Counted from the stretch's first letter, positions 25,570 to 34,525 are shown. The stretch: DNA of 64,000 nt from JBBDRW01 sp040905265 (GCA_040905265.1 JBBDRW010000157.1:20575-84574); one strand, 5' to 3'. Notes: a model not told the origin generated them from the letters alone. Numbers and translations: made by a program.

Positions 25570-26742
25570 TTATTCCAGCCCCCGCATTGTGAATCGTTCG
25601 GCCATGACTCTCTCTGCCGGGGTGTTGGTGATAAACCAGGCAGCGAATTTTCTGGGTGCTTCGTATCGGTGTTTCCGGCCCAGTTTCATATTCCACTCGG
25701 CGCGGCGTGCGGCTTTTCTGGCGGCACTCCGCCGCCTTTCAGACCATTGAGAGAGAAGCTTGTCGCTATCCGATCGCTTATAAAGTGAGTCGGCAAGAGT
25801 AGCCGCAAGATCACAGGCTCCCAGCCAGCCCAGGTTCATCCCCTGGCCACCGATGGGGCTAACTACATGTGCGGCGTCTCCCGCCAACAGAATCCGCTCC
25901 TTGAAGAGAGTGTCAGCAAGGTAGTGCTGAACGCCGAAACTGCCGGCCATACTGCAAGTACAAGTGGAGAGATCGGCAGATATCCGCTGCCGGACCAGCC
26001 GTTCAAGAATCTTTTCTTGCATTTCAGGCTCATACTTGTCTGTTTTTACCACCCATCGCCGTTGTTTTCCCGGCATTGGAATACTCTCGATTAATCCATC
26101 CGGATGGAGCCAGACTCCTGCATCCGGCCCAAGTCCGGTCCGATCTGTATAATCTCCCATGAGATAGGTATCGGGATAGGGGCCGCCCTGGAAATGGATT
26201 CCGGCCGAGGCACGCACCATACTGTTCTTCCCGTCGCACCCTACTACCCATTCACCGGCTACCTCTTTTTTTTTCTCGCCCCGGACCGTATATGTGATTC
26301 GAGCCGCTTCTGTTTCCACGGAGATCTTCCTGACGTCTGCCATTCGGATCAGGCAGCCGGGAGATCGTCTCCGCAACTCCTCCTCAAGAATCTGTTCGGT
26401 CTGATATTGAGGTATCGACAATACGTACGTATGCGGCGGCCGGCAGTTCTCAAACCGGATCGCCCCGATCTGTTTCCGGCCATAGTAGGCCCGGCCGGTT
26501 CTGATCTTCAGGCCATGTTTCAAAAAGGGCTCAGTGATTTCTGCCCGGTCGAAACAGTCCAGGCTGGGTGGATGAATTCCCAGTGACCGGGAGTGGGGAT
26601 CAATCGATTTTCGTTTTTCCAGTACCAGGCACTCGATCCCGGCCTTCAACAGGCAGAGTGCAAGAAAAAGGCCGACGGGGCCTCCCCCTACGATGACAAC
26701 GGGGACTGTATCTGTTGATTCAGCTGAATTCACGGATGGCAA
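25570..26742 (-). CDS. FAD-dependent monooxygenase (aromatic hydroxylase type)
   Basis: 390 residues of the PHBH/UbiH-like class A flavin monooxygenases. The ADP-binding GGGPVG is at 19-24 with an acidic/basic pair after the second strand (LEKR), the NADPH/FAD DG motif occurs as GCDGKNSMVRASAG near 165, and the GD motif is ILLAGDAAHVVSPIGGQGMN near 283. It probably hydroxylates an aromatic ring using NADPH and oxygen. It is the last gene of the esterase-MATE-PKS-methyltransferase-monooxygenase run and overlaps the methyltransferase by 23 bases. By analogy with SrsC, its likely substrate is a (methylated) alkylresorcinol made by the neighbouring type III PKS; this is inference. Confidence 0.88.
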   Translation of the reverse strand: MPSVNSAESTDTVPVVIVGGGPVGLFLALCLLKAGIECLVLEKRKSIDPHSRSLGIHPPSLDCFDRAEITEPFLKHGLKIRTGRAYYGRKQIGAIRFENCRPPHTYVLSIPQYQTEQILEEELRRRSPGCLIRMADVRKISVETEAARITYTVRGEKKKEVAGEWVVGCDGKNSMVRASAGIHFQGGPYPDTYLMGDYTDRTGLGPDAGVWLHPDGLIESIPMPGKQRRWVVKTDKYEPEMQEKILERLVRQRISADLSTCTCSMAGSFGVQHYLADTLFKERILLAGDAAHVVSPIGGQGMNLGWLGACDLAATLADSLYKRSDSDKLLSQWSERRRSAARKAARRAEWNMKLGRKHRYEAPRKFAAWFITNTPAERVMAERFTMRGLE

Positions 26743-27415
26743 GAAGACGGCTTGGTATCAGTTTTTTAACGACCCACCCTTCCGGCAGCATTCGCTGAAG
26801 TTCGTTCCTGGTGAAGCTTCTGCGGATCGAGGTAAATCCGTCTCTGACAATATAGGACGAGGAGTAGAGCCAGGGGGCCGTGAGTGCAAAAGCGGCAAAA
26901 CCGGTTCTGTTGCGCCGAATGTCGTTAAAGAGGATGAGTTTTCGGGCAAGAGACTCTGCCGCGACAGAGAAGGGATAGATCTCTTCATTCTTCAAATGGT
27001 GGAGCAGATGATTGGAAACCACCACATCATATATCTCCCCGTAACCAATCAGATCACTGGCCTCACACTGCCGGAATTCGACATTTGCCGGTGTGGAGAG
27101 TTGCTGCAGATATTCAAATGCTCTTGGGTCCGGATCGATTCCGCTCACCTGAACCTCGATGCCTGATTCCAGCGCCCACTCGGCAAAATTGAGGCACAGA
27201 TCGCCACCCCCACATCCGATGTCAAGGATCCGCAGCGGTTTTCCGGTTCGGGAAAGAGGAGCGATCCAGGCTTTAAAGAGGGTTTTCCAGCGTGAAATTT
27301 TTCTATTCAGATCTGCAAACTGACGGTATGTATTGAACAACAACTCTCTGTCCGCATCCGGATCATCCATCCGTTCGGTCAGCTGTTCGGCTCTCTGTTG
27401 CAGGTTGGGAAACAT
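26720..27415 (-). CDS. class I SAM-dependent methyltransferase
   Basis: 231 residues with a Rossmann methyltransferase core: motif I LRILDIGCGGGDLCLNFAEW near 61-80, an acidic ribose-binding position (SGIDPDPRAFEYL), and the post-motif segment VVSNHLLHHL near 135. The C-terminus is basic and has amphipathic, possibly membrane-associated stretches (APWLYSSSYIVRDGFTSI). It starts four bases after the type III PKS stop and overlaps the monooxygenase start by 23 bases, so all three are translationally coupled. Probable role: O- or C-methylation of the polyketide product. Some family members act on ubiquinone or menaquinone precursors, but the context favours the PKS product. Confidence 0.85.
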   Translation of the reverse strand: MFPNLQQRAEQLTERMDDPDADRELLFNTYRQFADLNRKISRWKTLFKAWIAPLSRTGKPLRILDIGCGGGDLCLNFAEWALESGIEVQVSGIDPDPRAFEYLQQLSTPANVEFRQCEASDLIGYGEIYDVVVSNHLLHHLKNEEIYPFSVAAESLARKLILFNDIRRNRTGFAAFALTAPWLYSSSYIVRDGFTSIRRSFTRNELQRMLPEGWVVKKLIPSRLLAIREFS

Positions 27416-27419
27416 TGTT

Positions 27420-28529
27420 TCAGGAGTCAGGAGCTGGTGGTTTTCGTTTCATGATGGCACTCTCGATGGTCAGTCCGGGGCCGAATGCCATAGCAAGAAC
27501 CGGTTCTTGCTCCGCAGCAAGCGGCTTTTGCAAAACTTCCTGCAGAACAAAGAGGATCGTTGCACTGCTCATGTTTCCATACCGTGAGAGTACAGTCCGG
27601 GACGCGTGAAGCCTCTCCTCCGGCAGCTCAAATTCTCCGGCTACCCGGTCCAGAATCGCCCGGCCGCCCGGGTGGATGGCCCACCGTATGATCTCATCCG
27701 GCTTCAATTTGTGAGATTCAAACAGTGGTTCCAAAAATGATCGCAGGTTTTTTGATAACAGATCTGGTATGTAGGCGGAGAGGACCATGTTAAATCCGTT
27801 ATCACCAATCGTCCAGGCCATATCCTTTTCTCCTTCATCGGTGATGGAAGAGGCAAACGTCTCCAGTTCAAAATGGGCTTTTCCATCCGGGGGGTCGGAG
27901 GATACGATGGCTCCGGAAGCGCCGTCGGCAAAGACGGTTGTAGAGATCAGGTTGTCGATCTCCGGGGACGTCTGAAAATGGAGGCTGCAGAGTTCCACAG
28001 AGACAATCATTACACGTGCATCACGGTTCGCCCGGCAGATCTGATCCGCCAGTTTCAGGGCGGGCAATACGGCATAACACCCCATAAAGCCGAGATGGTA
28101 CCGTTCGGTCTCTTTCCGGAGGCCGAGGGAACGGATAATGTCAAAATCGGGACCGGGGGCATAGAAGCCGGTACAGGAGACGGTTATAAGATGTGTGATC
28201 GATTCTGATGTGAATGCAGAGTCTCTAAGAAGAGTTGTCGCTGTCTGAACGAAGAGCTGTCGTGCTTTCTCCTGATAGATCGTATTTCGGGTCTCGGTAC
28301 CGGGCGAATCACCGTTTTTTCTGAAAAACCGATTTGCGGATCCCTGATGTTTGAAATCCTCCAGAACGGAGTGTCTGGTCTCGATCCCGGAGTGGGAATA
28401 GAGCCTGTGAATCAGCCGTTTGCGGGGTTCGGTATCCCCGATCCATTCCTTCATCTGTTCACGAACCTCATCCTGGAGGTAACGATACTCCGGGGTGGTC
28501 GTTGAAATGGTATGAATGATGGAGGGCAT
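27420..28529 (-). CDS. type III polyketide synthase (alkylresorcinol/alkylpyrone synthase-like)
   Basis: 369 residues from ATG at 28529 (MPSIIHTISTTTPEYRY); a further in-frame ATG at 28577 adds 16 unconserved residues. The chalcone-synthase-fold triad is complete: Cys119 (VSCTGFYAPGPD), His286 (WAIHPGGRAIL) and Asn319 (YGNMSSAT). The loop MGCYAVLPALKLADQICRAN and FADGASGAIV are also family hallmarks. Such enzymes extend an acyl starter with malonyl-CoA and cyclise the chain to resorcinol, pyrone or chalcone. In bacteria, fatty-acyl starters giving phenolic lipids are common, and the adjacent methyltransferase and monooxygenase match that pathway. Starter specificity is inferred. Confidence 0.92.
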   Translation of the reverse strand: MPSIIHTISTTTPEYRYLQDEVREQMKEWIGDTEPRKRLIHRLYSHSGIETRHSVLEDFKHQGSANRFFRKNGDSPGTETRNTIYQEKARQLFVQTATTLLRDSAFTSESITHLITVSCTGFYAPGPDFDIIRSLGLRKETERYHLGFMGCYAVLPALKLADQICRANRDARVMIVSVELCSLHFQTSPEIDNLISTTVFADGASGAIVSSDPPDGKAHFELETFASSITDEGEKDMAWTIGDNGFNMVLSAYIPDLLSKNLRSFLEPLFESHKLKPDEIIRWAIHPGGRAILDRVAGEFELPEERLHASRTVLSRYGNMSSATILFVLQEVLQKPLAAEQEPVLAMAFGPGLTIESAIMKRKPPAPDS

Positions 28530-28592
28530 TTCCGGAAAAAGATTTCTGTACGGTTGTCTGTTTCTGTACAAACCCAAAAAAGAAGATTTCGT

Positions 28593-29849
28593 TCAGGAGT
28601 GAGAACGGGTCTTCTGCCAGAAACGGACGTTATGAAGAATTCCTGCAATGGTTAATCCTACGATGAGTCCTGTCCAGAGCCCGATCGGACCGATTCCCCT
28701 TGCCATTCCGAGATACCAGGCAAGGGAAAGTCCGACTATCAGATAGGCGAAAATATTTACATACATGGGAACCTGTGTATCTTTCAGGCCGCGAAGTGCT
28801 CCGAAGCCGCCTACCTGAAGGCCATCCGATATCTGAAATATGGCCGCCATGAAGAGGAGCTGAATCGCGATAACCTTGACATCCTGATTTGTCGTATAGA
28901 TAGCGATGATCTGCTCCGGGAAAAGGATCATACAGAGTGCTGTGAAGCACATAAAGAGAGTGCACATTCCGACTCCAACAAACCCTTTGAAGCGTGCTTC
29001 GGCCGTTCGGCCCTTGCCGGCCGCCTGCCCGACTCTTGCAGTGATTGCCATGGAGAGCCCGAAGGGAACCATAAAGACCATGGCAGCTACATTAATGGCG
29101 ATTTGATGGGCTGCAACCGCAATGGTGCCGATCGTGCCCATCAGCAGGCTTACAATGGCAAACATGGTCACTTCCATAGTTGCGCTTACCCCGATCGGGA
29201 CACCGATAGAGACCAGTTCCTTCAGCCTCTCTTTCTCCGGCAGACGCCATTTTTCAAAGATACCGAACCGCTGATATGGTTGGAACTTCCAGGTAAAGGA
29301 GAAGATAGCGAGGAACATGATCAGATAGACGATGGCAGAGGCATATCCGGTACCGATGGCTCCAAGCTGAGGGAATCCCAGCTTCCCATACATCAGCAGA
29401 TAGTTTAACGGAATATTTGCCAGTGTACCGATCAGTGCGACAAACATGCCAGGTCGGCTGACGGACATGCCTTCACTGAAGTATCGCAGCCCGCCATAGG
29501 CCATGACCGGAAAGAAGCCCCAGGAGATTGCATCCAGATAGCCGGATGCAACCGGGATCACTTCCGGGGTTACCCCGATCCAGACCATGACAAATTCCAG
29601 GTTTCGAACGATAAAAAAGAACGGGAGTGCAATGATCTGGCTCAGCCAGAGCATCTGTCTTGCATTGGATCCGATCTGATGAAACCGGCGGCTGCCATAA
29701 TTCTGGGCAACGATCGGATTTACAGCCATCAGAGTACCAAGCCCGAATACCAGAAACGGCAGCAGGAGGCTTGAGCCGACAGCTACCGCAGCCAGGTCGA
29801 GGGCAGAGAGTCTCCCTGCCATCACAGTGTCGACAAAATTCATCGACAT
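28593..29849 (-). CDS. MATE-family multidrug/organic cation exporter; start uncertain
   Basis: 418 residues from the first ATG, with about 11-12 hydrophobic helices and MATE hallmarks: NFVDTVMAGRLSALDLAAVA in helix 1-2, VGVPIGVSATMEVTM, and the repeat-half symmetry (AARVGQAAGKGR-like loop at ITARVGQAAGKGRT). Such antiporters use H+ or Na+ to export amphipathic compounds. Family resemblance clearly continues upstream in frame (for example KFGIPIILAQILQ just before the ATG) for about 35 codons to a stop at 29961-29963, but there is no ATG, GTG or TTG in that stretch. The real start is therefore unusual or the 5' end is damaged. It lies directly after the esterase and before the PKS gene. Confidence 0.85.
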   Translation of the reverse strand: MSMNFVDTVMAGRLSALDLAAVAVGSSLLLPFLVFGLGTLMAVNPIVAQNYGSRRFHQIGSNARQMLWLSQIIALPFFFIVRNLEFVMVWIGVTPEVIPVASGYLDAISWGFFPVMAYGGLRYFSEGMSVSRPGMFVALIGTLANIPLNYLLMYGKLGFPQLGAIGTGYASAIVYLIMFLAIFSFTWKFQPYQRFGIFEKWRLPEKERLKELVSIGVPIGVSATMEVTMFAIVSLLMGTIGTIAVAAHQIAINVAAMVFMVPFGLSMAITARVGQAAGKGRTAEARFKGFVGVGMCTLFMCFTALCMILFPEQIIAIYTTNQDVKVIAIQLLFMAAIFQISDGLQVGGFGALRGLKDTQVPMYVNIFAYLIVGLSLAWYLGMARGIGPIGLWTGLIVGLTIAGILHNVRFWQKTRSHS

Positions 29850-29971
29850 CTGAAGGATTTGTGCCAGAATGATCGGAATCCCGAATTTCAGGGTGGTGCC
29901 GGCCTCATCCAGGATGCGGTATCGATATGACCGGTCGAAATGTTGCGTAGGAACTGCCTCTTACTCTTGCC

Positions 29972-30856
29972 TTATTGTTGAAATCCACTGCTAACAAACC
30001 GGAGTACTTCCGGCAATGCGGTTCGCCAGTACTCCCATGTGTGCTCTCCTTCCCGTACGCGAAACTCATGAGGTATTTCCCGGTCAATCATCAGGGCATG
30101 AAGCTCCATGTTCCCTTTAATGAGAAAATCCTTGTCCCCGCAATCGATGTAATACCGTACACTTTGTAACGCTTCCGGGTCTTCAGACTGAACCAGATCC
30201 AGTATAAAATTCTCCCTGAAATGGCTGGTAATCCGTTCTTCTCCTTCCAGGCCCGGGCCGTAGGGAGGGCCGAAAACATTGTCCCAGGTCTGCTGCGGCA
30301 TCCCGATGAATTCCTCTTCGGTGAAAATTCCGCTACTGAGAGGGGCTGCTGACGCGAAGAGTTCCGGATGTTTCAGCGCCATAATCAGAGCGCCATGCCC
30401 ACCCATGGAGAGGCCCGCTATCGCACGAAACCGTTTGTCAGGCCGAGTGCGATAGGCGTAGTCGACATAGGGGATCAGCTCCTGAATGAAAAAGTCCTCA
30501 TAACGTACCGTTCCATCATGATTGTTGATATACCAGCTTACTCCGGCATCCGGCATGACGATAATCATAGGTACCGTGTTGATCGATTCCATCTCTTTGT
30601 CCGCGATTTCCTGTACTTCCCCATATTGAGTCCAGGCGATTTCATCGTCAGAATAGCCGTGGAGCAGGTAGAGAACCGGGTAGTTTCTGTTGGAGTGCTC
30701 ATAGTCTTCCGGAAGATAGATACTGTACTCCACCTCTTTATCCAGAATCTCGCTGCTCAGTGAGAGGCTTTCGAGGATTACACCGGATTGGCCGAAGACC
30801 AATACCGGAAAGGACAACAGTATGATAAGCAGCGGCAAACGTGTTTTTTTCAACAT
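29972..30856 (-). CDS. secreted esterase (esterase D / feruloyl-esterase-like)
   Basis: 294 residues with a signal peptide (MLKKTRLPLLIILLSFPVLVF, cleavage near GQS). It has an alpha/beta hydrolase fold of the Esterase_put/PF00756 type: VLYLLHGYSDDEIAW (oxyanion region), the nucleophile in GLSMGGHGAL near 153, the acid in a DCGDKDFL segment near 240, and the histidine in EGEHTWEYW near 275. It therefore probably hydrolyses an ester outside the cytoplasm. It is the first gene of the five-gene run that ends with the monooxygenase, and its stop is only 9 bases before the upstream in-frame stop of the MATE frame. The substrate is unknown. Confidence 0.85.
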   Translation of the reverse strand: MLKKTRLPLLIILLSFPVLVFGQSGVILESLSLSSEILDKEVEYSIYLPEDYEHSNRNYPVLYLLHGYSDDEIAWTQYGEVQEIADKEMESINTVPMIIVMPDAGVSWYINNHDGTVRYEDFFIQELIPYVDYAYRTRPDKRFRAIAGLSMGGHGALIMALKHPELFASAAPLSSGIFTEEEFIGMPQQTWDNVFGPPYGPGLEGEERITSHFRENFILDLVQSEDPEALQSVRYYIDCGDKDFLIKGNMELHALMIDREIPHEFRVREGEHTWEYWRTALPEVLRFVSSGFQQ

Positions 30857-31002
30857 GGGTTCAGTAATTGATTAGGAATGGTTTAATTCGATTCTATCAT
30901 TTCAGAATATATTTCAGTCCCGCCAGACTCGATTCTTGCTATGTGTTTTAAAATAAGATTTTATTTGTAGTCGCATGGTCAATGATTGTTGGTTATGAGA
31001 CA

Positions 31003-31019
31003 GTTTTGCAAAGGCTCCT
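31003..31019. repeat. solo end of the MITE-like repeat
   Basis: GTTTTGCAAAGGCTCCT, the exact reverse complement of the left end (AGGAGCCTTTGCAAAAC) of copy 2. The match to the left end extends four further bases inward (AGACAG / CTGTCT) and then stops. The other end is not found within the preceding 150 bases. It abuts and overlaps by two bases the stop codon of the GMC small-subunit gene. It looks like a residual or truncated copy. Confidence 0.65.
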
Positions 31020-31731
31020 ATGATCCTCGTGAAGTTAGATTGCCCTCTTCGTCCCATTCGGCAATTATCCCCCGTTCTTCCTGTTTGATACACTCTTCAA
31101 CGGTTTTCTGGTCATAGCGGAACCCATGTTTCCGGAGAACTTCATCGGGAACGCCGTCCCAGAATCCGGGTGTGTTGCCCTGGTACCCGATATCCTCAAC
31201 GCCGATTTGAGATGTAAAAAATCCGGTAGCAACCAGATCACGCATCCGGTTAAAAAAGCGGACGCCGTACATCGCGTTCGGCTCTGCATCGTCAGGCCAG
31301 GCGATTTCATCGATCAGTTCGAGCCGTTCATCCGGTGTACAGCTTGCAAAGGCCTTGTCAAACAGGGAGAGTGCCCGGTTGTTAAGCCACATCAACCCGC
31401 CCCGCGTCGGGACCTGGAGTGATGGCATATCTTTCATCATGAATTCGATGAAGTCGGGGACACCCGCATCTGTGGCGCTTCCTGAAACGTCGTCTGCTGG
31501 AATAATGATATCAGAGAGAATTTCCACCATCTCCCGCTCTGCATCACTGAAAAAAGTCTCGGACCGGAGCTCTTCATCCCGTTTGGCTTCGTCCGGGGTA
31601 CGCCCGTATCCGTTTTGTGCAATAATCTGTTCACTGGTTGCCAGGTCTTCATCGGTGCAGCCCCGGGTGAAAAAGAATCCGGCCCCGAGGGAACCGGCAA
31701 ACAGCAGTTTCAGGTGTTCACGTCTGTCCAT
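31018..31731 (-). CDS. GMC dehydrogenase small subunit (gluconate 2-dehydrogenase subunit 3 family, Tat lipoprotein)
   Basis: 237 residues. The N-terminus MDRREHLKLLFAGSLGAGFF has an RR motif and hydrophobic core of a Tat signal, ending in FTRGC, which fits a lipobox. The rest is helical and matches the gluconate 2-dehydrogenase subunit 3 family: FFSDAEREMVEILSDIIIPAD (about 60-80) and GVPDFIEFMMKDMP near 97. Such subunits escort or partner a flavin GMC dehydrogenase across the Tat pathway. The start codon overlaps the GMC stop by one base (TGATG), so the two are coupled. Its 3' end abuts a repeat end. Confidence 0.85.
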   Translation of the reverse strand: MDRREHLKLLFAGSLGAGFFFTRGCTDEDLATSEQIIAQNGYGRTPDEAKRDEELRSETFFSDAEREMVEILSDIIIPADDVSGSATDAGVPDFIEFMMKDMPSLQVPTRGGLMWLNNRALSLFDKAFASCTPDERLELIDEIAWPDDAEPNAMYGVRFFNRMRDLVATGFFTSQIGVEDIGYQGNTPGFWDGVPDEVLRKHGFRYDQKTVEECIKQEERGIIAEWDEEGNLTSRGS

Positions 31732-33470
31732 CAGAGTACTCCCTGGTTTAGTTGTTCAACAATGTAGTCCGACGCCCTCCAGGAGAGGGCCATGATCGTC
31801 CAGGTGGGATTCTTGTCTGCCTGGGATACAAAAGAACCGGCATCTACGACAAAGAGATTGTCACATTCATGCGCCTGGCAGTATCTGTTCAGAACCGAGG
31901 TTTCCGGGTTATCACCCATGCGTGTGGTGCCCACTTCATGGATGATTCGTCCGGGTGCTGCAAGGCCATACTGCGATTCCGGCCCCGGCTTGCTGCCGAG
32001 CAGTGTGGCTCCCGCATGGGTAAGGATCTCTTCAAATGTATCCTGCATATGGCGGGCCTGACGCACTTCATGATCGGTCCAGTTGTAGTGAAACCGGAGG
32101 ACCGGAATGCCATATTTGTCAACGGTCCCGGGGTCAATTTCACAGTAGTTGTCATACTGGGGGACGCTCTCGCCCCGCCCGGACAGCCCGAGCGTTGAGC
32201 CGTAGATTTTCCGGATATCCCGTTTCAGTCCGGCGCCGTAGCCTCCGTTGGGGGAGGGTTGCCCCATCTCATCCAGAATATACTGACGCATCGTATTCAT
32301 GCCGGTGCCGATTCCGTACATCGGCATTCCCATACCACCCCAGTACTCCAGGTGGTATCCCCGGGGAAAATCGAGAGAGCTGTTGTCGAGCCACCAGGGG
32401 GAGTAGACATGCAGTCCTCCGACTCCATCTTCATTGTATCTGTCGCGGCCAATCATCTCAGGCATGATACCCATGCGGCTGGCGCCGGTGGAGTCATGAA
32501 GGTAGCGGCCGACCATCCCGCTGCCATTGCCCAGCCCATCCGGATGTGCCGGGGATTTGGAGTTGAGCATGATTCGAGCAGTCTCGCAGGCAGAAGCGCC
32601 GAGCACCACGACGCGAGCCCGGATTTTGTACTCCTGCATATCAACCTTGCTGATGTAGGAGACCCCGGTCGCTTTGCCGTTGGTGTCTGTAGTGACTTCC
32701 CGAACCATTGCCATAGTATAGAGATCAACGCTGCCGCGCTGCATTGCCGGCTGTACCAGGCAGGTCCCCGAAGAGAAGTCGGCATACGCGTTGCATGCAC
32801 GGTTGCACTGGCCGCAGTAAAAACAGACACCGCGGTCACTGTTCACCGGACGGGTCAGGATCGAGAGCCGGGAAGGGATGACCGGAACATTGGCAGCTAC
32901 AGCCCCTTTTTTGAAATAGAGTTCGTGCAGCCTTGGTTTGGGGGGTGGAAGGAAGAATCCATCCGGATCGTTCTCCAGCCCTTCGTTTGTTCCAAATACT
33001 CCGATCAGCTTGTCGAGCCGGTCGTAATAGGGTTTGATATCTTCATAACCGATGGGCCAGTTGTCGCTCAGGCCATCCTGGTCATACCGTTTGAAATCCT
33101 TCGGGCCGAACCGGAGTGTGATCCGCCCCCAGTGGTTGGTCCTGCCGCCGAGCATTCGGGAGCGAAACCAGTCGAATGCGGTGCCATCTTTGTGTGTGTA
33201 TGGCTCGCCGTCGATCTCCCAGCCTCCCCAGGCCGCGTCGAAATCTCCGAACGGCCGGACAGTCCCGGCTCCCCGTCTTGGAGATTCCCAGGGCCACCGG
33301 AGCTGCGTCCTGAACTCCTCTTTGGCAGGGTCAAAATCACCACCCGCCTCCATAACGGCAACGGTAAGGCCTGCATCGGCCAGAACTTTGGCGGCCATAC
33401 CGCCTCCGGCGCCCGAGCCTACAATGGCGACATCATAGGCCTCGGCCTGTTGTTTTATATCAAAACTCAT
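31731..33470 (-). CDS. GMC-family FAD-dependent oxidoreductase with a CxxCxxCxxxC motif
   Basis: 579 residues. FAD-binding VAIVGSGAGGGMAAKVLADA is at about 14-33, the GMC signature GGRTNHWGRI near 108, and the C-terminal HEVGTTRMGDNPETSVLN and VDAGSFVSQADKNPTWTIMA contain the expected catalytic histidine region. Cysteines at 216, 219, 222 and 226 form CxxCxxCxxxC, reminiscent of an iron-sulfur site and seen in some membrane-associated sugar/alcohol GMC dehydrogenases. It has no signal of its own and probably rides with the downstream Tat-signal small subunit. Likely oxidises a sugar or alcohol, passing electrons to the respiratory chain; the substrate is unknown. Confidence 0.9.
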   Translation of the reverse strand: MSFDIKQQAEAYDVAIVGSGAGGGMAAKVLADAGLTVAVMEAGGDFDPAKEEFRTQLRWPWESPRRGAGTVRPFGDFDAAWGGWEIDGEPYTHKDGTAFDWFRSRMLGGRTNHWGRITLRFGPKDFKRYDQDGLSDNWPIGYEDIKPYYDRLDKLIGVFGTNEGLENDPDGFFLPPPKPRLHELYFKKGAVAANVPVIPSRLSILTRPVNSDRGVCFYCGQCNRACNAYADFSSGTCLVQPAMQRGSVDLYTMAMVREVTTDTNGKATGVSYISKVDMQEYKIRARVVVLGASACETARIMLNSKSPAHPDGLGNGSGMVGRYLHDSTGASRMGIMPEMIGRDRYNEDGVGGLHVYSPWWLDNSSLDFPRGYHLEYWGGMGMPMYGIGTGMNTMRQYILDEMGQPSPNGGYGAGLKRDIRKIYGSTLGLSGRGESVPQYDNYCEIDPGTVDKYGIPVLRFHYNWTDHEVRQARHMQDTFEEILTHAGATLLGSKPGPESQYGLAAPGRIIHEVGTTRMGDNPETSVLNRYCQAHECDNLFVVDAGSFVSQADKNPTWTIMALSWRASDYIVEQLNQGVL

Positions 33471-33572
33471 AGGGGTCAGTCTGGAGGTTCAGCAAGAGAG
33501 GTTTCCGTTTCGGAAACGGGCGTATGCATGTCGCCCAATTCTACAATAAATTCCGGAGATTATGAAGTGGGG

Positions 33573-34523
33573 TCATGAGCGTTTTCCGGAATCCTTGCCT
33601 TCTTGCAGGGAGTCGAGCGAGAGGCCCTCCATCAGGGAGTCAAAGTCGGTAATATCTTTCGGCAGTATAATCTGGTTTTCGTCTCTTCCCAGATTGGAGA
33701 GAATTCCAAGGTACTTCTCCTTCAGTTTGAGTTCCATCGCCTCCTTGCCGTTTGGCTGTGAGAGGGCTTCGGCGATCTGCTCAATGGAGATGGCTGTAGC
33801 TTCTGCAATCGCTTCAATCTCTTGCGCCCATCCCTCCGCTTCATTGATTCTGCGCTGCATCTCTGCCTGGGAGATATTGATGATCTCTTCCCGGCGTCCC
33901 TCCGCATCATTCACCCTGGAGCCCTGGACACCTTCAGATTTGGCAATGACGGCGCGACGTTCGCGTTCGGCAGTCATCTGCCGTTCCATCGCTTTCTGGA
34001 CAGTATGAGGAGTCATGATGTTTTTGATTTCATACCGATGCACCTTGATGCCCCAGGCATTCTCCATCTCACTCAACACCTTTACGACCTCTTTGCTCAT
34101 CTTGGCCCGCTCCTCGAAGGTTTCATCCAGATCCATCTGCCCGATGACGGACCGGGTCGTGGTCTGTGCCAGCTGAACGGCAGCATACCGGTAGTTTGTG
34201 ACTCCGTAACTGGCGTTGACCGGGTCCATCACACTCATGTAGATCACCCCGTCTACCTCCACCTTCACATTGTCTTTTGTAAAACACTCCTGGGGTTCCA
34301 CCTCAATGGTCTCTTCCCTCAGATCCTGTTTGTAGACAACTTTGTCGACAAACGGTATCAGTGCGTGAAAACCGGGCCCAAGTGTTTTGTGATAGTTGCC
34401 GAGCCGCTCAACAATGTGTGCATACTGGTTGGGGACCAGCCGGATCGCCTGCAGAAATTTAAATGTAAGATAGATGGCAAATACCCCTAACAGTATCTGG
34501 CTGATAAGTTCCATGATCTCCAT
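33573..34523 (-). CDS. SPFH/stomatin-like membrane protein 2
   Basis: 316 residues. One N-terminal hydrophobic helix (ISQILLGVFAIYLTFKFLQA) anchors an SPFH/prohibitin domain: VPNQYAHIVERLGNYHKTLGPGFHALIPFVD, then DNVKVEVDGVIYMSVMDPVNASYGVTNY, and a long charged coiled coil with repeated Arg/Glu (MERQMTAERERRAVIAKSEG). It oligomerises on the membrane to form microdomains and is often linked to FtsH-type protease control. It starts two bases after the stop of a clear paralogue and ends the nfeD-SPFH-SPFH operon. Resembles QmcA/YbbK. Confidence 0.92.
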   Translation of the reverse strand: MEIMELISQILLGVFAIYLTFKFLQAIRLVPNQYAHIVERLGNYHKTLGPGFHALIPFVDKVVYKQDLREETIEVEPQECFTKDNVKVEVDGVIYMSVMDPVNASYGVTNYRYAAVQLAQTTTRSVIGQMDLDETFEERAKMSKEVVKVLSEMENAWGIKVHRYEIKNIMTPHTVQKAMERQMTAERERRAVIAKSEGVQGSRVNDAEGRREEIINISQAEMQRRINEAEGWAQEIEAIAEATAISIEQIAEALSQPNGKEAMELKLKEKYLGILSNLGRDENQIILPKDITDFDSLMEGLSLDSLQEGKDSGKRS

Positions 34524-34525
34524 GA

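Noticed and set aside
32259..33578. A 439-codon open frame on the plus strand opposite the GMC oxidoreductase gene
   Set aside because: The minus-strand frame encodes a complete, motif-rich GMC enzyme; the plus-strand frame has no recognisable domain and is a by-product of codon bias.
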